64,000 nt of DNA from Naematelia aurantialba (Eukaryota > Basidiomycota > Tremellomycetes > Tremellales > Naemateliaceae). Where the stretch lies: NCBI GenBank assembly GCA_021527695.1, contig JAKFAO010000008.1, forward strand, positions 558,001-622,000, given 5' to 3'. This document shows, one piece after another, positions 23,596 through 34,300 of this stretch (positions are counted from its first letter, which is position 1; each line of letters starts with the position of its first letter). The notes beneath the pieces are model-generated. The model searched no databases, had not been told where the DNA came from, and was given only the letters and a program-made list of their open reading frames with translations. The translations under genes and the position numbers were made by a program.

Positions 23596-24202
23596 ATGCC
23601 GAGAAGCGAGGCCGGGGCCATCTGGTGTATCGTGGAGCGAGCCCTTAGCGCCTTTCGAAGAACCAGGGTGGCTGTCGACCGCGGCGTTGAGCGAGCGCCC
23701 CTTCCGAAAGGCCGCCAATGTGATTGCCGAGCTTTGAGTCCTGCGTCATCTTGATTTCGTTGAACTCTTGAAGCGTCGATACTCACAGCCGAGTGAGGAC
23801 CAGCTCGGGGGTCTACTGTTGAAAGATCAGGCTACGGCACACTCAAGGCCTCTCGGGAACGCCTCACAACCACTGGTTCACGTTGACACCACTCGCCGCT
23901 CTGGTTACGTCCGCGATGTCCACTCGACCGCGCGTCTGGGTGACTGGACATTAGCCTTTGCAACGAGCCACAATTACAGTCAGTCAGTATCGTCCCAGGT
24001 CATTGGCGAGTGCTCCGGAGAGCCCCGGTTGGACGACATTGGGCTAGGCGGCGACAATACAAAAGATACGGTCAGTGTAAGTGTGGTTGTGAGCGAAGAG
24101 GCGGGTGACAGCTGTGCACCGCAACTGATTCAGCACAGAGACCTTCGTGAGCTTCACCGTTCGGGGCTCAACTGCCGCGTGGAGCTTCTGCACTGAATGT
24201 CC

Positions 24203-24207
24203 AAAAA
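24203..24207 (-). terminator. Pol III terminator of tRNA-Ala
   Basis: AAAAA on the plus strand gives TTTTT, 13 nt beyond the 3' end of the tRNA on the minus strand. Confidence 0.6.
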
Positions 24208-24220
24208 GAACTACTCCCTA

Positions 24221-24357
24221 TGCACCCAGGGGAACTCGAATCCCCGCCCTCCCCCACGAAGCCGCCCACCCCGCCAACTCACCACCACGAGGCGGACGAC
24301 AATTGACGGGGCGGACGAGAGCTGTAGGAGCGCTCTCGACCGCTGAGCTATGGGCAC
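24221..24357 (-). tRNA. Probable tRNA-Ala (AGC) with a 63-nt intron and an atypical anticodon loop
   Basis: On the minus strand the acceptor is GTGCCCA/TGGGTGC with G3:U70, the classical alanine identity pair, and discriminator A. The D arm is GCTC-AGCGGTCGA-GAGC. The anticodon stem CTCCT pairs with GGGGG (two G-U pairs). The variable loop is AGGGC and the T arm GGGGA-TTCGAGT-TCCCC. If the intron is at 37/38 (24319 to 24257), positions 34-36 read AGC, matching the Ala identity pair. The loop reads A-C-A-G-C-T, so position 33 is C instead of the near-universal U and position 37 is T. A pseudogene or a non-canonical intron border is possible, but the T5 terminator and both promoter boxes look intact. 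Confidence 0.6.
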
Positions 24358-24843
24358 ACTGTTCCTCCGGGCTGATGCAGCCTGCATGGGATACCGTGGG
24401 GCATGGATCATGGGGGAGCACGATGCATCCGGGCGGGCAGGCTGCGTGTTCGTGAGAACGCAAGGAGTGTGGAATGGGGTGTTGATCGGACTTGGATTCC
24501 AGGGTGCGGAGGGTCGCGTCTCTCGCGTCGCTCACGTCCCGTCTGCAGTCAATTCACTGTACATACCCGACCTCTCTGGACAGGTTGGTCTTCATCCTCT
24601 TGTCGTCCTGCTGAGATGTCTATGGTTTGTTGGTGTGCGGTGTATCAGGCAATGCCGAATAAACAGCTTGGCATGGTCGGTCGATGACGTCATTTGCTCG
24701 CCACCCAATTCCGTCGCCTGCCTCTTCACTGACCCATATATATAGACTCGTAGAGTTCCCCCAGCTCCACCACCACCACCACTAGTGTACCCATCGATAC
24801 TCTGGCAACCTGTCCACAGCCTGCCCAACTAATCGTAATCACC

Positions 24844-25747
24844 ATGGGACTCTTCGGATCATCGGACACCAACAAGCTGGCGGAGAAGCAGATTGAGAAG
24901 GGTAAGTCGTCGTCGTACTTTGTCCCGCGCCACCGAACTCTCGTAGTTTGTCGCTCGCCACCGAACTCCCTGGCAACAGTTGAGCCCCAGCTGACGGAAA
25001 GACAGAGGCCAAACGGGAGGAGTCGCAGCTCAAGCAGGCAATCAAAGACGTCTCCAAAGCGGAGAAGGACGAGGCCAAGGCGCAAAAGGCGGAGCACCAC
25101 GCACACACTGTGAGTCTGCGTCGTCAACAAGACTGACGAGCAGACGCACGACAAGGCTGCCAAGACTGAACAGAAGCTCCGGACCGAGGCCAACAAAATC
25201 GTTCAGAGTAAGTCCGGCACCGACGCTGCTCAGCTGTCCTCCTATCCACCCTGGACCGTGGTATACGGGAGCTGCGCTGATGGAGCTGCAGAGCACGATG
25301 CTGCGGCCGGCAAGGAGAAAGCCGCTCAGAGCGATATCTCCGCCAAGACGAACGAGCACAACCGCTTGCAACAGGAAGTCGAGCGCAAGAAGGCCGCACT
25401 CAACCAGCTGCAGGGCAAGGTACGCCTCACGATGCATTGTGGTCTGGTTCTCGTAGTTGACGCACGAGCAGCACCAACATAACGAGGCGACCCGGCACGA
25501 GAAGCTGGCCGAGCTGCACAAGTCGCCTGAAGGGACCAACGGAACAGCAGGTCACGGGGCAGCAGCCACAGCGAGCCCTGCAAAAGCAACTGGCCCAGGT
25601 GCCACAGGTGCCAATGGCACCGCCGGCGCTACTGGTGCCTCGACCGGCCAGGCAGACGGTTATGGTGCGGGTGCAGCTCCTGGCGCTACCACCGCCGCGC
25701 AACCAACCGACGGACAACGTGTAGCCGAGGCGGTTCGTAAGATGTGA
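24844..25747 (+). CDS. Small charged coiled-coil protein, fungal conserved, function unknown
   Basis: ATG 24844 begins MGLFGSSDTNKLAEKQIEKG. Four short introns join Lys/Glu/Ala/His-rich helices: KAEKDEAKAQKAEHHAHT, THDKAAKTEQKLRTEANKIV, AKTNEHNRLQQEVERKKAAL, then a His/Asn-rich segment. The helices predict a long coiled coil. The last 70 residues are Gly/Ala/Thr-rich and low complexity, ending in VAEAVRKM. Similar proteins beginning MGLFGSS occur across basidiomycetes without an assigned role. TATATATA lies at about 24736-24743, 100 bp upstream. The 3' end carries a curious partial duplication, listed separately. Confidence 0.75.
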
Positions 25748-25786
25748 GAGGCTGGTAGCTGAGGCCGTTCGCAAGATGTGAGAGGC
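25721..25786 (+). repeat. Direct duplication of the gene's last eight codons and stop
   Basis: Bases 25721-25752 (codons for VAEAVRKM, TGA, then GAGGC) recur at 25755-25786. The two 32-bp copies differ at three positions, all third codon positions in the reading of copy 1 and all synonymous. Copy 2 lies in the +1 frame relative to copy 1, downstream of its stop. Confidence 0.9.
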
Positions 25787-26797
25787 GGTGGAGACTGTGA
25801 AGCGAATGAGAGAAGGAGCAAGTCGCGTAACGACAATTTGATGTTTGGCTGGTACTTATAATGTCATGAATGAAGATGATGTCTTTCTGACTCTCAGGTC
25901 AGATATCACCAGTTTTCCACCGACATCGACTTGAGCAGCGATCTGACTCCCCAACACGGTCTCGTCTCCATGTGTTAACCCCTCCGCCGACCCTTAGCAC
26001 TGATGCACTGATCGTAGCCCAAAGGTAGCCCGGGCAGCCGGTCTATGCTGGTGGATGTCCTTCCCAACCATGAGATGCTTGAACGCCGCGCACATCTCAC
26101 CTTCGTGATGCTTGTACGCTGCTGAGCTGACACGATCCTACATTCGGACAGGATGGCGACGTTCCACACCACCCGGTTGATACTGTACGAGGTCCTCTTC
26201 GTCCTGCTGTTGGGTCTCGGGCCCGTGCTGTTGTGCGTCGTGTCCGCCATGAGTAGGTGATCCACCTTCTGTCCTCGTCTCGCCCGCGCAGGAGGACCAT
26301 CTCCCCAGTATCCCAAAGCTGGGCCGTCCTTCCCAACGCGACAACTTCCGCCCAGCCTAACCAAGCGGCCATGATGGCTGACACGACACGTCGCCATCCT
26401 CAGACGTGCGATCGCGCGCGGCGGCCGGAGAGTGCTCACTGCCTCGTTCTGGTAGAACAGCACTGGCCATTGGACGGAGACGCGGCGGCTGGGATAGACG
26501 AGACTGCACAGGCAGAGGTGGAGAAGAAAGACTAATGAGCGGGGGCTGGGGATGCTGTCGTCGTGTGGCATCAGTGGATCTTCAGTGGCCACTGTGACGG
26601 GGATCCTAGCTTCACAGAATGAATAGTTTTGGGACATTCCCGATCAGTGAACGACTAGATCTGGAGGCGCAAAGGCAAAATGCCAGCGCTGAAATACGAG
26701 GCAATCTAGCCAGCTTGGTGCATGGAGGCTGCCCGATTCTGTTCTCGTACGGTACAGCTCTACCGATCTACCCTCTGCGTCCCTGCCCTTGCCGGAC

Positions 26798-29700
26798 CTA
26801 CACCAAGAACCCCGTCTTCCTCCAATGCCGAGTCCACAGCGCCACGAGATCGCTGTTGATAGCCTCGAGTGTCGCGATTGTTGGGCTCGCCTCAGCGGCC
26901 TGCACGACCTCGAACTCCATATGTGGCCGCTCGGACTTGCTGCCTATCCGGTTGTGGTAGAAGCTCTGTGACTCGCGTCAGCTGCAGGCTCCAGTGCCCC
27001 GCAGTATCGATACGACCCATCCTGTTGACAGTGTGGGAAGACAAGAGAGCAGAGGGCGAGGACTCACGAGAAGCTTGTAGGTCGGATTCTTGGTGACGTC
27101 CGGGTCGCTGGCCGCCAGCCTCTCGAGCCAGACTGTCCGCTCCACCGGCTCAAACTCCAGGCCGCCCTGCTTGAGGCCGTCCAGGATCACCGACCACTGT
27201 GCCTGTATGTGGGATTGAGGCACGTGGTACACCTTGGCATGGGGTTCCGGCGTCGATGTGGTGCTGAGCACAATTTCTGCGATAGCCTGTGCGGCTCGGT
27301 CGACGGGCAGCCACGACGGTTTCTGCCACATCAGCTCACGCACACTTGACTCGTCTCGGTGGAGTTGCACGTGACGAAGCAACAGGCGGGGTGAAGAAGA
27401 GAAGCTCACCTCGTCGAGCACGGGGAGGCACTTGATCGTCGTGGCAGAGCGGAACATCAGTGGCCAAGCCTCGGTCTCGTTCCAGGCGCCACTGGTGGTA
27501 TCTCCCACGAGCTGGCCGATGCGCAGCACGCCCACGCGCGCTCCCTTTGCGCCTGCGCGCTCCAGGATCTTCTCGACGACCCACTTGCTCCGCCCGTAGC
27601 CCATCCCCCCGGCCGTGACGGGATCGTCGGAGAAATCCTCATGGACGACCGGGCCCGGCCGACCCTGGCGCGTGCCGACGCTCGAGGAGAAGAAGAAGGC
27701 CGGCTTGACGTGGCGTGGACTCGAGAGCGCAAGGTTCAACAGGTGCACGGCGCCGCCGATGTGTTCGTCAAAGCTCGAGATGGAGAGCACAAAGTTGACC
27801 GGCCAGGCGTTGTGGACGACGGCCGTGGCGTGCGTGCGCAGCATCTCCAGCTCGTCAGCAGCCAGACCCAGGTCCGGCCGGTTCACGTCGGCAGCAAACG
27901 AAGTGATCTTGCCGTTCGCTTCGGTGGACAGCGTGCGCTCGCGCTGGGCCAGCGAGTCCTGGACCCTGCGCAGCGAGTCGTCGTGCGACTTGGCTCGGGA
28001 AAGGCAAATTACACGCGATACTGACGGCGAGGAGACGAGCTGGTCGAGAATATGTGCTCCGAGAGACCCGGTGGCGCCCGTGAGCACGACGACCTCACCG
28101 CTGTGGCCGTTGACTGCTGTGCCCTCCGAGGCGGCAGTCGCAGACGGAGCGACAACGCGCGATGACCACTTGTCTACCAGATCCCACATCGTTTGGTGGG
28201 CAGCGGCGTCATCCTGAGCGCCAGACTGGCCTGCACGAAGGGCGAGAAGGAACGAGGCGAGTTGCCGGATGGACGGGTGCTCGTAGACGATGTTCTGGCC
28301 GAGCTTGGCGTCGATCTCGAGCGACTTGGAGATGACGTTGCGGACCCGCGTGGCTTGCAGCGAGTCGACTCCAAAGGCGAACAAATCAGTGTCCGGGGTC
28401 AGGCCACTGGCCGCCTTGTCCCCCAGCGCCGTGGTGACCGTCTCAGTGAGGAAGGCTTCCATCTCGCCCTGGTCCTCGATATCCCGCCTTGGCTGGCCCG
28501 TGCCCTGTTCAAAGCGCTCGTAGATCGCATCGATGATGCTCGCAAACTTCTTATAGCACGCCGGTCGGAGGATGCTCATCTTGGTGGCGACGGGCACCTC
28601 GGTGCCGTATGGCAGCACGTCGACCATCTCGGGAAGAATGCGCGAGTGCGTTGGCGCTGCAGCGTTCGCCTCGGCAATGACGGGCCAGATGGCTTTGATG
28701 AATGCCGGCTTGTCTTAGGACAGCTCGGCCCCCGCAGCAGAAGGGAGGACCAGCGCACCGACCTGCGGACGAGCGTCGCCAAAGACAATGCATTCGGCTA
28801 CCAGGGGCGAGTTGCCTCGCTGTCAAATTCTGTCAGCGGTAGGGACGATCAGACCGGCTGACAGATGCTCACAATGGCAAGCTCGATGGGAACAGGGTTC
28901 GTCTTCTCTCCGAGCGTCTGAGTAAGAGTGTCGTCCAGGCGCCCAATGTACTTGAACCACGTCGGATGCTCGGGATGCTGGAGGACGAGATCCTTGGTGC
29001 AGTACGCGCCGTCCTCCCGATTAGACAGGATCTTCGCTGGCCAGCCGTCCTTGATGACCACTTCGAAACTGCCCGCACCTTGTGGAATGAGCTCGAGGTA
29101 GTCTGCAATGGGACCTTCGGCACGGAGCCAGTTCCACGCCTTGTCGACTTTACAGTCTCGTCTCGAGGTGAGCAGTGCGCCGGTCTCTACTTGGAGTCAG
29201 CCACACTCCCGAAGCAGAGTAGAGGTAGACGCTGACCGGTGGTACCATAGACAGAAATGAGAGGCACCCCTGCAGCGACGAGGCGGTCACCGAGGTCGTC
29301 CTGCACGTCAGTATGGGGGAACATCAGCGAGGCAGGCTCGACTCACGGGCACGGCGGCACCAGCAAAGCTGACCGCCTCGAAATCTGCCAATGTGGCTAC
29401 GCCCTCTTCGGTCTCTGCCAGCATCTTGAGCACGTATGGCACAGCAAAATGTTGAACAGGCTTTGTGGGTGAATTTCTGATCGTGCGGCAGATGTTGGCG
29501 GCGGTGAGCGGGAGGTGCGGCGGCATGAGAGTGAAGGTCTTGCCATTGTAGATACAGCGGAAGCTGAGTGGCGATTAGCCATCAGCATTTTGGGGCAAAA
29601 AGCAGAGGAAACTGGGATACTTGCATGGAAAAGTGGCCAAAGCCGTGGAAGAGAGGCAGGGCTGAGAATCCGGTCTTGGGAATGGACTGGGCAAGGTTCG

Positions 29701-30459
29701 CAATGAGGCCGTAGTGCGATATGTAGACTGGTTTGGGGAAGCCCGTGGAGCCTGACGAGTGGAGGATGACGGAGGTCCGGCGTGTCTCTTGTGCTGGGGT
29801 GAGACGGGCAGGGAAGGGCGGGACCTTGGTATCGCGGACGCCGCCTTTGCCCCACAATGGGAAGCGGTGCTCTGCGACGATCCCGAGCGCGTAGCCCTCG
29901 TGCGCGAGGAGGCGTTGCGCCTGCTGCGCGGCGGGCGCAAACTTGGTGCCGTAGATGAGGTGGGTGGCGCGGGTCTGTCGACACAGGTGCACGACGGCGG
30001 CCACCGAGTTGTTGACGGAGAGCAGCAGGGCGGCGAGGCCGAGCTTCGCCAGGGCGATCTCGAGCAGCGACTCGTCCACTGCCGTCGAGGTCAGGACGGC
30101 AATCACGCGCTCCGGCGGCACCTCGGCCGGCGGCGTATCAGGAGCGAGGCCGAGCTGCGCGTAGTAGGCTGCCAGGCGGTCGGTGGATCTGAGGAGGTCG
30201 AGGTACCTGCGTGTTAGCGCTGGTGGCTCTCGAGACGCACGAGAGGGTCACGAGCGCGTCGCCAAACTCGGCAGCACCAGTGTGCACGGCATCGTCGTCT
30301 CCCTGTGTATCTGGGCACGTCAGCTCTACCCTGCTTGCTGAAAGAGTCCGCTTTCCCCAGAGTATTCTGGGGGAAGAGAACTCTGGAGTGGGACGACTGA
30401 CCTGCTCGGAGCTGGATGAGCTCGGTGAGCGACTGGGCATGGAACTTGGGTGCAGGCAT
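26798..30459 (-). CDS. Adenylation-thiolation-reductase enzyme (NRPS-like carboxylic acid reductase), interrupted by an in-frame stop
   Basis: Domains in order: an AMP-binding domain with SVILHSSGSTGFPKPVYISH (P-loop-like A3 motif), LISVYGTTETG (A5) and YIGRLDDTL (A7/A8); a carrier domain with DTDLFAFGVDSLQATRV, whose Ser takes phosphopantetheine; and a thioester reductase domain starting VVVLTGATGSLGAHIL (NADPH fold) with GYGRSKWVVEKIL containing the catalytic Tyr/Lys. Such enzymes activate an acid as AMP ester, load it and release it reductively as aldehyde. The start is set at ATG 30459 because a TATATA box lies at 30541-30546, too close to the in-frame ATG at 30522. A TAA at 28717-28715 breaks the adenylation domain C-terminal part; the frame is open on both sides. 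The stop of the last exon is at 26798-26800. Confidence 0.85.
28715..28717 (-). other. In-frame TAA inside the reductase gene
   Basis: Reading the minus strand, codons GAG CTG TCC are followed by TAA, then GAC AAG CCG GCA TTC ATC in the same frame continuing into conserved sequence. The only GT-AG interval spanning it (37 nt) would itself shift the frame. A single C-to-T change from CAA would explain the stop. Confidence 0.85.
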
Positions 30460-31075
30460 CGTCGGTCTCGACGTGGCGACGGGAGCGAGGGGTGATGGCG
30501 AGAATGCGGTCGATGGCGACATGGCGAAAGCGCCCGTCTCTATATACTTGGGGCTACGGGTGGATCGGCTCCTCCTCTCTCAGCTGAGTAGCAGCCGTTA
30601 CGCGGTGGTTTGGAGTCTCCAACGCGATGCAGCAACAGCTAGCCCAGCGAAAACAGAGGTCCACGAGCCCAAGTGGATCTGCCCACCCCGGTGGATACCG
30701 GTCCGCCCGGTTATACTCGGTCCGCGCGGTGCTGCGATACCCCGCATATTACCCGGGCACATCCACATGTAAACTATACCAAGCCGCAATGCGCCGCTAC
30801 TACTGACGCTACTGACGTCGAGCGCGCAGACGCTCTGGCTGCGCCGATAACAGCTCGAGGTTCCTCGACAGGCCGGGGAACCGCAGTCCTGAGAGAGAGC
30901 CCCCCGGGCACGCTGGTCCATGCGCCGGGGGAAAATCCACTCTCGCACGTTCCCCGGACACATGGTGTTGCTATATATGCGAGACTACAACGCTCTTCCA
31001 CCCCCTGTCCCCGCAGGCGCGCATCCTCTCTTCACGAAAAGCGGCCCATAATCCGCCTCGCAGCACGTATCAGCC
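30460..31075. promoter_or_regulatory. Shared divergent promoter rich in CGG/CCG motifs, two TATA boxes
   Basis: TATATA at 30541-30546 serves the leftward reductase gene, and TATATA at 30972-30977 lies 99 bp before the ATG of the rightward carrier. Between them are many CGG/CCG triplets, including CCGGTCCGCCCGG near 30699-30711, GGTCCGCGCGGTG near 30720, and CCCGGGCAC twice (near 30752 and 30902). Paired CGG triplets are the usual target of Zn2Cys6 regulators; which regulator acts is unknown. Confidence 0.5.
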
Positions 31076-33953
31076 ATGGCCCAATTCGCGCCCGCCGAGG
31101 AGTTCTTGCCCATCGACCCCACGCCCAACCCGAACCCGAAGCCCAACACGACCATGCCAGTTGACCCGGACGGGGAGAAGGGCAATTCTGAGCACATCGA
31201 GCACACCGCGGCTGATAAACAAGATACTCCCGACTTCGTGTACACCGGGGGCGACGATGCCACCACGCCCCGCACGGGGCTGAGGAGGCTTCTCAGGCGC
31301 AACCCGAGCTACGAGTTCATGCGCCAAGTCGCTCTCGCCAATGAGACGAACCTGAACATCGTCGAGGTCAAAAAGGTCAGCGGGCCTCCTCCTGATCCTC
31401 CCAGCGCTGACGAGCCCTGCAGATCGAGCACAAGCTGCTTTGGCTCATCGTGCCCGCCCTCGCAGTCGACTACATGTTCTACTACGTGTGTGCTGATACA
31501 AGTTACCTGCCCGAGCGTGAGATCGAGGGTACGTACTGACGCAGAGTAGATTGATAAGACAACTCTGTCGTATGCTGCAGTGAGTCGGACGGATCTCGCC
31601 ACCCGTTCCCGTATTGCTGTTTGACCATCCTCAGCTGTTTGATATGGAGACGGACCTCAATCTCCAGGGTCAAGAGTACTCGAACCTCTCGTCGATCTTC
31701 TACATCGGTTGGCTGGTCTGGGCTGTGCCGGGCAACTTGCTTCTCGCCAAGTTTCCCCTCGCTAAGTACCTGTCTATCAACGTACGTTGCCCTGCCCCGC
31801 TTCCTCACCCGTGCATTGATCACCATGTATCAACCATCCGTGCATCGGCCATCGGTGCATATGTCAGCAGATCCCGATCACCTGTCCACCTATCATGAGC
31901 ACCCCGAACAGTTCATCCCCGCGACCTGCTCACTCAGTGCAGATCTTCCTGTGGGGCGTGTTCCTGATGGCTCAAGCGTCTTCCAAGGACTACGGCGACA
32001 TGATGGGGTTCCGCTTCGTCTCTGGCATGTTCGAGGCGGTCGCAGACCCGTGCTTTGGTATGCCGTGCCTCTATGCCCAAACATATGACCCCTCTACCTG
32101 GCCCTCTACCCCTCACTCCTCCACCACCGATCAGGCCTGATTTCTTCGTTTCGCGTCTCCTCGTCCCTAGCATGAGCCCCTCTCCCCACATAGCGTCTCG
32201 CCGTCTCCACGTCCAAGTCACCACTAACGCACCTCCCCTCTAGTCGCCATCACCGGCATGTGGTTCACGCGTAAACAGCAGCCCACTGTGATCGGGTACT
32301 GGTACGCTGCCAACGGGATTGGTATCGCTATCGGTGGTCTGATCGGGTACGGTATCGGACACTTGGACGGCAAACTCGCTTCGTGGCGATACGAGTTCCT
32401 CATTGTCGGGTGCGTACGACCCGCCTGCCCCAACCCTGCTCCCACTCTTCGTGCCCTGCTGACCGCTGGCCAGGGCCGTCTGCTCTGCATGGGCAATCGT
32501 GATGGCGATTGTGATCCCCGACGCACCGCACACCTCGCACTGGTTTACCCGGCGCGAGGCAGTAGTCGTCATGTCCCGTAAACGAAACGACCACCACACG
32601 GTCGAGAAGAGGCAACTCAAGTGGGAGCAGGTCAGGGAGACGGTTTTGGATCCCAAGACCTACCTTTATTTCTTCCTTGGGTATGTCGCGTAGTGTCCTG
32701 GCAGTCCCGCTCCCGCATTTTTGGTGTCTAGATTGTCTGCCTCATCTTCGAGCCCTATCCTTCCAGCACGCTCTTCGCTCATGCTTTTCCCCTGTAATCC
32801 GTATCCTTGATATAGGAGGATGTGACCCGGACTCGAGCCGAGTACCTGCCCTCTTCAACTGAACCAAACTTACCTCCGCAGATTCTTCGCCAACGTGCCT
32901 AACGGCGCCACGAGCAACTTTGGAACACTGGTGGTCAAGGGATTCGGCTTTGACACCTTCGACACTACACTCCTTCAGATCCCATACGGCTCATTCATCG
33001 CCATCATGATGTGAGTTGACGTTTCGCCACTTGCCCACTTCGCCTTTCGGCAACAGCTAACGTTTGATTGACGGTAATAGCTTCTTGGCAATTTTTGCGA
33101 ACCACAAGACGCATCATTTGAACATCCGGACCTACCTCATGGGTGAGTTGCTATCTCCGCGCCAAGTCTTTCATCCATGGAGCTTCCGATGGTGATTGCT
33201 AATGAAACACAGCGGCAGTGACCATCTTGACGGTGGTGGGATTCGCCATGGTAGCATTCGCCAGCGGCACAGCCCCGCGGCTCATTGGCTACTGTGAGTT
33301 CCATGGTTCTTCCCCTCCCCTCAGTCCTGACATCTGCAAATAATATACCAATCCTTCGATGCAGTCGCAGCGGAAGTCAGAAAGCAGGCGTTGGAGTGAC
33401 GCTGATACGTGGCAGACTTGACTGGCTCGTCCAACGCGGTGTTCGTGCTCGCCCTGTCGCTGGTCAGTGGCAACGTCGGCGGCACGACCAAGAAGACCTG
33501 GCATCCGCTGCGATCTTCCTCGGCGTTGCTGTTGGGAACATTGTCGGACCGTATGCCTTCCTGACGTCTGGTACGTGGCCATGCGTTCTCAGCACTCGTC
33601 AGCCCCATCAGCCCCATCAGCCTCGTGACCCTCCATATCCCGATTCTCTGGACTTGGAGGTTGGAGGTTGGAATTGGATTGGACTTTCACACTACACGAC
33701 CGGCGGTCACTGTTCGCAAGCTGTGGCTGACTGCTTCGCAGAGGCCCCCGTCTACCGCACCGGCATCATCGTATGCATGGCCTCTCGCGCCGCGGAATTC
33801 GTCACCATCCTCCTCTTGCGCGTCTGCTTTGTCCTCCCCAACCGCTCCAGGGACGCAAAGTTCAAAGCAGGGGATGAGCGGTACGACCCCGACGTGCAGA
33901 TCTTTGAGGATCTCACGGACATGCAGAATCTGCATTTCCGATACGTTTCGTAG
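31076..33953 (+). CDS. MFS transporter, anion:cation symporter (Dal5/allantoate permease-like), with a one-base frameshift
   Basis: ATG 31076 starts a hydrophilic N-terminus of about 85 residues. Exons then give IEHKLLWLIVPALAVDYMFYY, DKTTLSYAA, YSNLSSIFYIGWLVWAVPGN, GFRFVSGMFEAV, GMWFTRKQQPTVIGYWYAAN, FFANVPNGATSNFGTLVVKG and SGNVGGTTKK, which are classic positions of the ACS/Dal5 family (12 transmembrane helices; uptake of allantoate, ureidosuccinate, vitamins or organic anions). After TTKKT the continuation ASAAIFLGVAVGNIVGPYAF lies in a different frame: one base is missing around 33498. Downstream EAPVYRTGIIVCM and the C-terminal tail ending at TAG 33951-33953 are intact. Roughly ten introns. 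It is divergent from the acid reductase, so a joint role is plausible. Confidence 0.8.
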
Positions 33954-34300
33954 GCTTTCTCGGTCCACGTCATTTTGTGCGGAGTTCCTTTTAGTCGCCT
34001 TGAGTAGCGTTCAATCTTATGCGAATACGCTTGGGACAGAGCGGTAGAGGAAGAGGTATCATGGAACAGAAGGTCAGGATCAGATTATGATAGACAAAAA
34101 CGAATGTACAGTAGCTGTGTAGTCTGTAGTCTGTGGTCTGAAATCTGGAGATGAAGGGCAAGCATGCACTCGGATGACGTCATCCAGCTGCCAACGCCAA
34201 CTCGCTGCAACGCGACTCGAGCTCGTCCATGTCCACGCATCGCTGAGCGTCCAAGCATTCGGAGAATCCTATGCGGATATCGTCCACGCTACTATCAGGC

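Noticed and set aside
21664..24843. Possible degenerate transposon in the gene-poor stretch
   Set aside because: No terminal inverted or long direct repeats, integrase or reverse-transcriptase motifs, or target-site duplications were found by eye.
25975..26637. 220-codon minus-strand frame between the coiled-coil gene and the reductase
   Set aside because: The composition is Arg/Ser-rich without hydrophobic periodicity, there are no splice-supported extensions, and competing frames are present. It was left out, though a lineage-specific gene cannot be excluded.
32818..32870. GACTCGAGCC in an MFS intron resembling a tRNA T loop
   Set aside because: No pairing stems, no A box at the right distance and no terminator.
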